NCBI GenBank assembly: GCA_902826775.1
Contig: CADEHE010000002.1
Span: 62,001-126,000 of the forward strand
Direction: 5' to 3'
Length of the DNA: 64,000 nt
Source of the DNA: an uncultured Pseudomonadota bacterium
GTDB lineage: Bacteria; Pseudomonadota; Gammaproteobacteria; Burkholderiales; JALYOK01
Below are positions 19,024 through 26,579 of the stretch, in pieces. The notes beneath the pieces were generated by a model. The model ran no database searches and was not told the origin of the DNA. It was given only the letters and a program-made list of their open reading frames with translations. Within the stretch, counting starts at the first letter, position 1, and each line of letters begins with the position of its first letter. Both the position numbers and the translations under genes were made by a program.

Positions 19024-19409
19024 GTGCCCTCCACCCGAACATCACCCACCGCTCTTTGCAGTTTGCGACCGATCTCGCCTTTGACCCGCAGGTCGTCTTT
19101 GACCATAAAGCGCAGCAACAGCAGTACTTCAATCATGAAGGCGCGCAGTTCCAAGTGCGCGGCCTCTCGCGATTGCGCTTGGCGCTGCTGGTGTGCGGTG
19201 AGTGTTCGTAAGAGTTCATCGGAGCGCTCGGCGATGCGTTCCAGGCGTTCGACCGCCAGTGGCAGTAGATCGCGTGCGTCGGCGTCCAGACCACGCACGA
19301 TAAGATTCGCCGCGTGCTGGGATTTAGCGATCCCGCGTTCGGCCGCCTGCCGGCCGATGAGTGTGGCCTCGTGCAGGGGAAGACGCGTGGTGATCACCTC
19401 GGTGCGCAT
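19020..19409 (-). CDS. Relaxosome accessory protein (TrwA/TraM-like, probable RHH DNA-binding)
   Basis: 129 residues, first gene of the mobilisation operon. The N-terminus (MRTEVITTRLPLHEATLIG) has the beta-strand/helix pattern of ribbon-helix-helix proteins. The middle (about 45-90) is a long charged helix suited to oligomerisation. Position directly between oriT and the coupling protein and its size match TrwA of R388, which binds oriT, stimulates nicking and represses its own operon. Candidate binding sites are GTATAC palindromes at 19443-19477, just upstream of the start. Function inferred mainly from position. Confidence 0.7.
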   Translation of the reverse strand: MRTEVITTRLPLHEATLIGRQAAERGIAKSQHAANLIVRGLDADARDLLPLAVERLERIAERSDELLRTLTAHQQRQAQSREAAHLELRAFMIEVLLLLRFMVKDDLRVKGEIGRKLQRAVGDVRVEGT

Positions 19410-19442
19410 GCTCTGTTCCTTAAATCAGTACGTTGCTAAGGC

Positions 19443-19477
19443 CAGCGTATACAGTCGCGCCAGCGCAGCGTATACGC
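19443..19477. promoter_or_regulatory. Repeated GTATAC sites upstream of the mobilisation operon
   Basis: The 10-mer CAGCGTATAC occurs at 19443-19452 and 19466-19475, 23 bases apart (about two helical turns). The second copy lies in the perfect palindrome GCGTATACGC (19468-19477). Location between oriT and the accessory gene suggests operator/accessory sites for the RHH protein. Confidence 0.55.
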
Positions 19478-19502
19478 GCTATGCCACGTCCCGTGGGGCC
19501 TT

Positions 19503-19563
19503 CCAAGCAATCCATGGATTGCGTTGGGTGTGAAAGCTTTTGGGCGGCGGCCCTTCGCCGCCC
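19503..19563 (+). other. oriT: oriT with F-like nic core
   Basis: A perfect 16-bp palindrome GCAATCCATGGATTGC (19507-19522) is followed at once by GTTGGGTGT|GAAAGCTTTTGG. The F plasmid has the same layout, as I recall it: a GCAAAAAC.. inverted repeat, then GTGGGGTGT|GGTGCTTTTGG. By this comparison nicking is on the + strand between 19531 and 19532. A second hairpin with 8-bp arms (GGGCGGCG 19542-19549, CGCCGCCC 19556-19563) follows. Transfer would then start with 19532 and proceed rightward, leaving relaxase and coupling genes to enter last, as in F and R388. Confidence 0.75.
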
Positions 19564-19834
19564 GGCGTCCCAACCGTGCGGGTTCGGGCGCAGCCCGAGG
19601 ACTGTTCGCCACGGTGCAGCGCTCGCACACTCGATCTGTGAATTGCGCGAAGGCGGCGCACGCGTTCGCGGCGGCGGCGGTTGTGGAATTGCGCAAAGTG
19701 TTCATGGCGCCGAGTCTAGAACCGACAGGGCGCCGGCGTCATTAGCAATTCCGCGACGAATTTGCTATTGCGCGCGCGCAGCCACAGTGATATGCATTGC
19801 GCTGGCATCGCAAATGCAGAAAGTGAGGAATTCC

Positions 19835-20056
19835 ATGCCACGCATTCAACGCAGTCCTGAACAGCAACTCGCCCATCTGCAGCAACAGGAAGTGAAACTG
19901 AAGGCACGCCGTAAAGCGGCCGAAGACAAACTACGCCGTCAACGCGAGCGTGAAACGCAGCAATCGCTGGCGCGATTGGTGCAAGTATTGAAACGTCATG
20001 GGGTCAATAAGCTCACGCCCGAGCGGTTAGAGAAGGCACTGGCGTCAATTCAATAG
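19835..20056 (+). CDS. Small coiled-coil protein of the leading region (TraD/MobC-like)
   Basis: 73 residues, starting at the ATG 19835 behind a GAGGAA ribosome site. The sequence is mostly one charged helix (QQQEVKLKARRKAAEDKLRR) followed by a short conserved-looking tail (LKRHGVNKLTPERLEKAL). Small basic coiled-coil proteins of this kind, often named TraD or conjugal transfer protein, commonly sit beside oriT and take part in relaxosome formation. It is the first gene after the predicted nick, on the T-strand-sense strand. Exact function unknown. Confidence 0.65.
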   Translation: MPRIQRSPEQQLAHLQQQEVKLKARRKAAEDKLRRQRERETQQSLARLVQVLKRHGVNKLTPERLEKALASIQ

Positions 20057-20105
20057 CGCGACCCGCTGAGCCCCTTTGCACAGCCGGCAAAAAAGCGTCC
20101 GACAA

Positions 20106-20133
20106 AAGGCCGAAGCATTTAGCCCTCGGCCTT
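20106..20133. terminator. Hairpin between convergent genes
   Basis: Perfect 8-bp arms AAGGCCGA (20106-20113) and TCGGCCTT (20126-20133) with a 12-base loop, between a rightward gene ending at 20056 and a leftward gene ending at 20158. No clear T-tract, so termination is only plausible. Confidence 0.4.
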
Positions 20134-20157
20134 GCATTGGCTCAACTCAGTTAGGCG

Positions 20158-20436
20158 CTAGTAATCGGCCGGAACGAGCAAACACGTGGAGCTTCGGTCG
20201 GACTCGGTGATAATCCAGAGCTTCTGGTGATTGACTGCGTAGCTGCTAAACAGCCGGCCATCATCATGCGCTAACGCTGTGTCGTTGGCCTTCCAGTCTT
20301 CTGCATCAACATCACCCCAATCACCGCAAGCATGACGCTGCAAAAAGGAATCGGCACTGATACCATGCTCGGCCAAGAGGCTTAGCGCACCAGGCGTGGC
20401 AACCACGTGCCCGAGCGAGAATGAGCGCTTCAGCAT
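20158..20436 (-). CDS. Conserved plasmid/ICE orphan protein
   Basis: 92 residues. The pattern RSFSLGHVVATPGALSLL, then a stretch ending GDWGDV, then a C-terminal WIITESDRSSTCLLVPADY matches a widespread family of uncharacterised plasmid proteins, sometimes mislabelled type I restriction subunit. There is no known biochemical role. It lies 11 bases after ssb on the same strand, so the two are co-transcribed. Being leftward, both use the + strand (the predicted T-strand) as template, which would allow expression on entry into a recipient. Confidence 0.7.
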   Translation of the reverse strand: MLKRSFSLGHVVATPGALSLLAEHGISADSFLQRHACGDWGDVDAEDWKANDTALAHDDGRLFSSYAVNHQKLWIITESDRSSTCLLVPADY

Positions 20437-20447
20437 AATCGCCTCCG

Positions 20448-20870
20448 TTAGCCGTTGATTGCATGATCTGCGGTTTCACTCGCTGCGCCGCTAGCCGGTT
20501 CGCTCCCACTTTGGCGGCGCTCCGCTTCCGCCTTACTGTCCAGGTACTGAATCGACTCGACCGTAAACTGAAAGTCGAACACGTTCTCGCCGTCCTGTTC
20601 GTAATGCACATTCTCGATACTGAATTCAATCGCCACATGCGAGCCTTTGTGTAGATACGTCGCATCGTTCTCGGCCTGACGGCCCCATGAGATCAACGGC
20701 AACACAACGCGTTTCTCCTGCCGTTCGCCGGTTGCGGTATTGCCCCAGCGTAAATTGCGCACGACGCAGTAAAACGTGCGGGCCGTTGCCCTCTCGCCGA
20801 CGTGCGTTAACCGAGGTTCGTTACCCAGATAGCCAATAATGCTGCCGGTTACTTTGCTCATACTTGACAT
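20448..20870 (-). CDS. ssb: Single-stranded DNA-binding protein (mobile-element type)
   Basis: 140 residues. An OB-fold SSB domain occupies about 4-110 (VTGSIIGYLGNEPRLTHV; LPLISWGRQAENDATYLHKGSHVAIEF), followed by a polar flexible tail. The tail does not end in the usual DDDIPF-type hydrophobic tip, so recruitment of host partners through that tip is doubtful. The family coats ssDNA; on conjugative elements it protects the entering strand and dampens SOS. It lies about 1.3 kb from the predicted nick in the leading region, with an unusually structured upstream region. Confidence 0.85.
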   Translation of the reverse strand: MSSMSKVTGSIIGYLGNEPRLTHVGERATARTFYCVVRNLRWGNTATGERQEKRVVLPLISWGRQAENDATYLHKGSHVAIEFSIENVHYEQDGENVFDFQFTVESIQYLDSKAEAERRQSGSEPASGAASETADHAING

Positions 20871-21025
20871 GGTCCATCTCCTTCACAAAGTTGCACCTCA
20901 CTACGAAAGCCGGAATGCCTTCCGGCTATGCCTTGCTGCCTGCCAAACCCACCGGGCCCTAGATTCCGAGCCCGCCGTTGCGGTTGTTCTTGGTGTGTCG
21001 ATCGCAATTCGTTTCATGGCTGTAC

Positions 21026-21212
21026 CGCCGTTCCCTGAGTTCGTCGCCCGCAAGAAAGAGAGCGGGCGGAACAAGGTCGGCGTGCAAGGGACCGGTGCTT
21101 TAATGGAAGGGGCCCGCAAAGCGGGAAGGCGGCCGTTCATGCGCCGCATGCCCTTGCAGGACGAGCGCGCCCGCTAGCCTTGCGGATATGGCGACGAACT
21201 CAGGGAACGGCG
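21026..21212 (-). promoter_or_regulatory. Nested long-stem structure; candidate ssDNA (Frpo-like) promoter for ssb
   Basis: Outer arms of 23 bp are perfectly complementary (21026-21048 with 21190-21212; they contain TTCCCTGAGTTCGTCGCC). Inside are 8-bp arms AGCGGGCG (21061-21068)/CGCCCGCT (21168-21175), 8-bp arms TGCAAGGG (21083-21090)/CCCTTGCA (21151-21158) and a CCCGC-AAA-GCGGG hairpin (21113-21125). All nest on one axis. Single-stranded + strand would fold into a long rod just upstream of the leftward genes ssb and 20158. F-plasmid Frpo works this way, letting RNA polymerase start on the entering strand. An alternative is a structured RNA. Confidence 0.55.
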
Positions 21213-21403
21213 TTGAAGCGGTTTGGAGAGAGAAACACCGCCACAACGCTCCGCGCTGCGGACGTAGATGGCAGCGCGCAAATATCACTGCGCCGACAGG
21301 TGCACTTCAGGGATTGCGATGTCAGAGGGTCGCGCCAGCGACGCTCGTTACCTTTCTACCGCTACGGGGTGATGGCCATCACGCCGTGGCACTTGCAGGT
21401 CTT

Positions 21404-21434
21404 TTGACTTTCTTGTTCTGCACCTCGATATACT
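21404..21434 (+). promoter_or_regulatory. Predicted promoter of the HMCES-like gene, possibly leaderless
   Basis: TTGACT at 21404-21409 and GATATA (21427-21432, 17-base spacing) or TATACT (21429-21434, 19-base spacing). Transcription would begin at or within a few bases of the ATG at 21441, and there is no ribosome site. The start codon itself is fixed because the family requires Met-Cys-Gly-Arg. Confidence 0.45.
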
Positions 21435-21440
21435 CGCCGC

Positions 21441-22148
21441 ATGTGCGGCCGCTATCTTCACCCTGACAGTGCAGCAATCGAGCGCCAGTGGCATATCGGT
21501 CGCGGCAACAGCGACCCGTTTGCCGCTCGTTATAACGTCAGTCCGACCACGCTCGTTCCTATCCTGCGCCACGATGCAGAAGGCGCAGGATTGGAACTGA
21601 CGATGGCGCGTTGGTCGTTCGTTCCGCACTGGTGGAAACAGCCTAAACCGCCGGCGATGACAATCAACGCCCGAAGCGAGGAAGCGGCGACCAAGCCGAT
21701 GTGGCGCGATGCGTTTCGCAACGGCCGCTGGCACATCGCTGTGCCAACATTGGGTTGGTACGAATGGCAGAGCCGCGAACAGGTTGATCCTGCTACCGGC
21801 GAAGTCCGGCCATACAAGCAGCCGTTTCTACTGCGCCGCAGCGATAGCGCCCCTTTCTGTTTCGCCGGCCTTGCCTCGCTGTGGCAAGCACCAAACGGCG
21901 CGGAGCCGATCCTCACCGCCGCCATTCTCACCAAAACAGCTTCAGCCTCGACCGCAGCAGTGCACGACCGCATGCCGGTGGTGCTGCCGGAAGCGGACCT
22001 GCAAGCCTGGCTCGATCCGAGCCGCAACAGCGCAGCGGCGGCTGCGGAAGTGGTGCAGCGTGCCGAGTCCGAGTTTGTGTTCTATCCGGTGCGCACGCTC
22101 GTTAACAACGCTAGGAACGAAGGGCGTAAGTTGATCGAGCCCTTGTAG
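21441..22148 (+). CDS. yedK: SOS response-associated peptidase / HMCES family abasic-site protein
   Basis: 235 residues. Starts MCGRY, so Cys2 becomes the N-terminal nucleophile after Met removal. The other family residues are in place: NARSE (Asn76, Arg78, Glu80), WYEW (Glu108) and HDRMPV (His175). The family forms a stable thiazolidine crosslink with abasic sites in ssDNA, shielding them from strand cleavage and error-prone bypass. On a conjugative element beside ssb and lexA it fits protection of the transferred strand. Length and motifs are typical of E. coli YedK. Confidence 0.9.
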   Translation: MCGRYLHPDSAAIERQWHIGRGNSDPFAARYNVSPTTLVPILRHDAEGAGLELTMARWSFVPHWWKQPKPPAMTINARSEEAATKPMWRDAFRNGRWHIAVPTLGWYEWQSREQVDPATGEVRPYKQPFLLRRSDSAPFCFAGLASLWQAPNGAEPILTAAILTKTASASTAAVHDRMPVVLPEADLQAWLDPSRNSAAAAAEVVQRAESEFVFYPVRTLVNNARNEGRKLIEPL

Positions 22149-22270
22149 CTTAGGTGTCGGCCTTCACTTCGTAAGTGGACACCTTCCAAGAGCTTTTAGC
22201 CACTCAGATCAAGACTGCTACTGGTCCGACGAGCACCTTGATCCGGCAGCGCCCGCAATCTTGACTTCAT

Positions 22271-22323
22271 TTGACACCTGAACGCCCGTTCAGGTAGATT
22301 GTTCTTCCTGAACGTGCGTTCAG
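22271..22323 (+). promoter_or_regulatory. lexA promoter with two GAAC-N4-GTTC operators
   Basis: TTGACA (22271-22276) and TAGATT (22295-22300) are 18 bases apart, and the spacer is filled by the palindrome CCTGAACG-CC-CGTTCAGG (22277-22294). A second site CTGAACG-TG-CGTTCAG (22308-22323) covers the expected start of transcription. Both contain GAAC-N4-GTTC, the LexA box type known from Bacillus and other Gram-positives, rather than the CTGT-N8-ACAG box of most proteobacteria. Binding by the adjacent LexA is inferred. Confidence 0.75.
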
Positions 22324-22352
22324 CCCTTCACTTTACCGATTGACTTCAAGGC

Positions 22353-22919
22353 ATGACCGACGACGAACGCGCCCTGAGCGTCTTGCAGAACTATTACACC
22401 GAGCACATGGTGCTGCCTTCGTACGCGGCCTTAGGCGAGAGCCTAGGCTTGAGCTCCAAAGGCTCGGTGTCGCTTGTCGTGACCCGTTTGATGGATGAGG
22501 GTTACTTAGACTTTGCACCGGACAAACGTTTGAAGCCCGGCGCGCGCTTCTTCGAACGTTACGTCTTCGACAGCGTCCAAGCCGGCACGCCGAATGCCGC
22601 AACCGACAACCCACCGGAAGCGATCACCATCGACCGCTTCCTCATCAAGGAGCCGTCGCGCACGGTACTGATCCGCGTCAAGGGCGATTCCATGATCGAA
22701 GCCGGGATCTTTGCCGGTGACCTAGCCGTGGTGGAGCGACGCCCGAGCGCCAATGTTGGCGACATCGTCGTTGCCACGGTCGAGAACGAATTCACCCTCA
22801 AGTACTTAGACCGCGACCGCAAGGGCTATTTCCTGCGACCGGCGAATGCGGCGTTTCAACCGATCCGTTCCGACTTCGAACTCTTCGGCGTCATGGTCGG
22901 CTTGGTTCGTCGGCTTTAG
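22353..22919 (+). CDS. lexA: LexA-type SOS repressor
   Basis: 188 residues. An N-terminal winged-helix (about 1-65, with LPSYAALGESLGLSSKGSV) is followed by a peptidase S24 domain. The self-cleavage site Ala77-Gly78 and the catalytic dyad Ser113 (KGDSM) and Lys150 (FTLKYL) are present, so RecA-stimulated cleavage should be possible. The promoter carries two GAAC-N4-GTTC palindromes. The mrfA gene begins 11 bases after the stop, making lexA-mrfA-mrfB one self-regulated operon. The N-terminal half is divergent from E. coli LexA, in keeping with the different operator type. Confidence 0.85.
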   Translation: MTDDERALSVLQNYYTEHMVLPSYAALGESLGLSSKGSVSLVVTRLMDEGYLDFAPDKRLKPGARFFERYVFDSVQAGTPNAATDNPPEAITIDRFLIKEPSRTVLIRVKGDSMIEAGIFAGDLAVVERRPSANVGDIVVATVENEFTLKYLDRDRKGYFLRPANAAFQPIRSDFELFGVMVGLVRRL

Positions 22920-22930
22920 CGCAGCGTTCA

Positions 22931-25333
22931 ATGAACGATCTCAGCGCTTTTGCACCGTCAGAGCTAGCGGCCGAACCGGACAGCGTCGAGCGGCTGCTCG
23001 CCGGCCTCAAGCGCCGTCACGGCGGATCTATCACCGCCGCTTACGAAATCCCGGCGCGCGCAGCCCTTTATGCCGACTTCCCAGCCGACCTTGATCCCCG
23101 CCTTGTCTCAGGTCTGCGCAGGCGCGGCATCAGTGCGCTCTACAGCCATCAAGCGCAAGCCTGGCAGCGGGTTGCTGCCGGCGAGCACATCGTCGTGGTC
23201 ACCCCCACCGCTTCCGGCAAAACGCTCTGCTACAACCTGCCGGTATTGCAAGCGGTATTACGCGAAGGCGCCAAGGCTTTGTATCTGTTTCCCACCAAAG
23301 CGCTCGCCCTCGATCAAGTGGCGGAGTTGCTGGAACTGAACGAAGCCGGTCAGTTGGGCGTGCGCGCTTGCACCTTCGACGGCGACACACCGGGCGATGC
23401 GCGCAAGGCGGTACGCTTGCACGGCGACATCGTCGTGTCTAACCCCGACATGTTGCATCAAGGCATTCTGCCGCACCACACCAAGTGGGCGCAGTTCTTT
23501 GAGCGCTTGCAGTATGTGGTTATCGACGAAATGCACGGCTACCGCGGCGTGTTCGGTGCGCATGTGGCCAATCTGTTACGCCGCCTAAAGCGCACCTGCC
23601 GCTTCTATGGCGTTAGCCCACGCTTTATATTGAGTTCGGCCACCATTGCCAACCCGGGCGAGCTGGGCGAGCGCTTGATCGGCGAGAGCGTGTCGGTCAT
23701 CGATCAATCCGGCGCACCGGCAGGCGTTAAGCACCTGCTGTTCTGGAACCCGCCGTTGGTGAACCCCGATCTGGGACTGCGTGCTTCCGCTCGCTAGCAA
23801 TCCACCCGTATCACCCGCTCCGCTATCAAGGCGGGGCTGAAGGCTATCGTCTTCGCTAACACCCGTTTGATGGTGGAAGTACTGACCAAGTATCTCAAGG
23901 ACGTCTTAGACAACGATCCGCGTAAGCCAGCCCGGATAGCGGCCTACCGCGGCGGCTATTTGCCGAACGAGCGGCGCGAAACCGCCGGGCAGCTACGTGC
24001 CGGCAGTCTTGACTGCGTCGTCGCCACCAACGCCTTGGAGTTGGGCGTCGATATCGGGGCACTGGATGTGTGTGTGCTCAACGGCTTCCCCGGCACCATT
24101 GCCGGCACTTGGCAGCGCTGGGGTAGAGCCGGGCGACGTAATCGCCCTGCGCTCGGCATATTGGTGGCCAGCAGTGAACCGCTGGATCAGTATGTGGTGC
24201 GCAATCCGCAATTCTTCATGCAGCGCTCGCCGGAGCGCGCGTGTATCGATCCCGACCAGCTATTGATCCTCATGGATCACGTGCGCTGTGCGGCGTTCGA
24301 ACTGCCGTTTCAGGAACAAGAACGCTTCGGCAGCCAGCCGCTGGCGGAGATGCTGGCTTATTTAGAAGACCAAGGCGTTTTACACCACGAAGGCACCCAG
24401 TGGCACTGGATTGCCGATAGCTACCCCGCTAACAGCGTCAGCCTGCGCTCGGTAGCCGAAGGCAACTTCGTTGTGGTGGATACCACGGAAGGCCAACAGA
24501 AGGTGATCGCCGAAGTCGACTACAGCAGTGCGGCTCTGACCTTATACGAGGGTGCAATTTATCTGATCCAAGCCAGTCCCTGGCAAGTCGAACGGCTGGA
24601 TTGGACCGGCCGCAAAGCGTTCGTCACCAAGACCAAGGCCGACTATTACACCGACGCCATTGACTATTCGAAGCTGAAGATTCTCGAATGCTTCGAAGAA
24701 GAACGCCAACCCAGCGCTATCTGCGCCAGAGGCGAAGTGCATTTGGTACGCCGGGTGGCGGGGTACAAGAAGATCCGCTATTACAGCCATGAGAACGTCG
24801 GCTACGGCAACGTCAACTTGCCGGATCATGAAATGCACACCACGGCGTTGTGGTGGCAGGCTGAGCCGGAGAGGCTCGAAGCAGCCTTTACATCCAGGGA
24901 GCAAGCCTTGGACGGCTTTCTGGGGGCGGCCTATGCGCTGCACCACGTCGCTGCGCTGGTCAGCCTGTCGGAACGACAAGACCTGGGCCGCGCGGTCGGC
25001 GATGCCGGCGGCACATGGTTCGCCACCGTGGATGGCAAAGGCCGCGGCAGCGCGAAGTCCTTAACGGGCGAAGAAGTTGCCATCTCCGACCGCCGCTTCG
25101 CGCCGACGCTCTTCCTCTACGACAATTACCCGGGCGGCATTGGTCTGACCGCACCGCTGTACGATCTACGCAAGGAATTGATCACGCGCACGCGCGATCT
25201 GGTCAGCGCTTGCAGCTGCAAGCTCGGCTGTCCGGCTTGTGTCGGACCGATCTTGGCTTCCGATGAAGTGCGCGGGTATTCGCCGAAACAGGCGAGCCTT
25301 ACCGTTCTGCAATTGCTCGGTTCGACGGACTGA
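22931..25333 (+). pseudogene. mrfA: MrfA/YprA-like DEAH helicase with DUF1998, interrupted by an amber codon
   Basis: Two open stretches in one reading frame (22931-23797, 23798-25333) are separated only by TAG at 23795-23797, within the conserved GLRASAR segment. Read through, the protein is about 800 residues. It has Walker A TPTASGKT (91-98), DEMH (199-202), ATNALELGVDIGALD and QRWGRAGRRNRP, and the DUF1998 zinc-binding cysteines CSCKLGCPAC near the C-terminus. In Bacillus subtilis MrfA acts with MrfB in repair of mitomycin C damage. The downstream half could restart at TTG 23867 but lacks Walker A. A sequencing error, amber suppression or true loss are all possible. Confidence 0.85.
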
Positions 25334-25338
25334 ACGCC

Positions 25339-26568
25339 ATGAACCTCGCGAAGCGAATGGCGCTGCTGCGCGGAGTGCACGGAGAGTGTACGGAAGAGGT
25401 CGAAACGCCAGTGGCTATCAGAACCCAATCCGGCGCCCCTTCAATCGCGCAGCGCCTGCAGCGCTTGAGCGCCTCGCACGTCGCGCCTCCCCGTGGGCGT
25501 AAGCTGGACGACGAACGGGTGGCGCAATCGCTACGCGGAGACGTAATCGCAAACGGTCTGATCCAGATCGATAACATCGTGCCGCTGTCGCACCGCCACG
25601 GCAGCGTGCTGCTAGGAGAACTACGTCAAGCCCCGCTCGCGTTGCTCGGTTTACCGGAGAACACTTCGCTTGAAGGATTGCTCTTCTTCGATACCGAGAC
25701 CACGGGGCTCGCCGGTGGCACCGGCACGGTAGCGATTCTGATCGGTCTCGCGCGTGTTGATGGCGACGGCATTCATATCCGCCAATACTTGCTGACGGCA
25801 TTCGGCGGCGAGGCGGTGATGCTGGCGGTCATGCGCGACTGGATCGATGAGGCTGTCCATCTGGTTTCGTTCAACGGCAAGAGCTTCGATGCACCCTTGC
25901 TCGCCGCACGTTATCGCTTGGCCGCTAGCCGTGATCCGCTGGTCGATAAAGACCATTTGGATTTGCTGCACGCGACTAGGCGCGCGTTTAGCGGCGCGTG
26001 GGCGGACTGCCGCTTGCAAACAGCGGAGCAGCGCCTGTTCGGCCTGTACCGCGACGACGACATGCCGGGCGCGCTGATTCCGCAGGTATGGGGGGAGTTT
26101 CTGCGCGGCGGACCGGCCGAACCGCTGAAAGGTGTGGCGCAGCACAATCTGCTGGACATACTCTCGCTGGCGGCATTGATGAACGTGGTGGCAACAACCT
26201 ACGCGCAGCCGGGTCATGAACAGGCGAATGCGCTCGGTATTGCGCGGGCGCTCAGAAAGAGCGGTGCGGAAGCTTTATCGCTGGCGCATCTGACGCAGTC
26301 CTACCGCGTACTCGATGAACGTGCGCAATTGGAGTTGGCCAGCCTTCAGCGCCGGCACGGCGAGTGGGCGGCGGCGATTGCGATTTGGCAAGCGCTTGCC
26401 CAAGACGGTTCGCTCGCGGCGACGTTGTGTCTGGCGAAGTACCACGAGCATGTCGGGCGCGATTACGCTGAGGCGTTACGATGGACGCAGGCACTTTTGG
26501 CAGCCGAGCCACAGCGCCACCAGCAGCGCTATGCGCGCTTGCTGCGGCGAGCGCCGCTCGCGTTGTAG
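25339..26568 (+). CDS. mrfB: MrfB/YprB-like exonuclease (RNase H-like, TPR tail)
   Basis: 409 residues, starting 5 bases after the mrfA stop. The exonuclease domain (about 110-285) has the DnaQ/DEDD-type residues: FFDTETTG (Asp118, Glu120), SFNGKSFDAP (Asp184) and HNLLDILSL (Asp273). The C-terminal 110 residues form TPR-like helices (RRHGEWAAAIAIWQALAQ). In Bacillus MrfB partners MrfA in a mitomycin-repair route independent of UvrABC. Its location behind LexA-type operators makes it damage-inducible. It is intact, unlike its helicase partner. Confidence 0.82.
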   Translation: MNLAKRMALLRGVHGECTEEVETPVAIRTQSGAPSIAQRLQRLSASHVAPPRGRKLDDERVAQSLRGDVIANGLIQIDNIVPLSHRHGSVLLGELRQAPLALLGLPENTSLEGLLFFDTETTGLAGGTGTVAILIGLARVDGDGIHIRQYLLTAFGGEAVMLAVMRDWIDEAVHLVSFNGKSFDAPLLAARYRLAASRDPLVDKDHLDLLHATRRAFSGAWADCRLQTAEQRLFGLYRDDDMPGALIPQVWGEFLRGGPAEPLKGVAQHNLLDILSLAALMNVVATTYAQPGHEQANALGIARALRKSGAEALSLAHLTQSYRVLDERAQLELASLQRRHGEWAAAIAIWQALAQDGSLAATLCLAKYHEHVGRDYAEALRWTQALLAAEPQRHQQRYARLLRRAPLAL

Positions 26569-26579
26569 GAGGGAGTGTT

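Larger units (their letters stand above)
20871..21440. other. Long structured non-coding region between ssb and the yedK-like gene
   Basis: 570 bases without a convincing gene, dominated by nested inverted repeats at 21026-21212 and a 14-bp palindrome GTGATGGCCATCAC at 21369-21382. It must hold the ssb promoter (leftward) and the promoter of the HMCES-like gene (rightward). Confidence 0.6.

Noticed and set aside
20839..21177. A 112-codon + strand frame through the structured region upstream of ssb
   Set aside because: It is antisense to the ssb 5' region and crosses the inverted repeats; its arginine-rich content reflects the stems rather than a protein.
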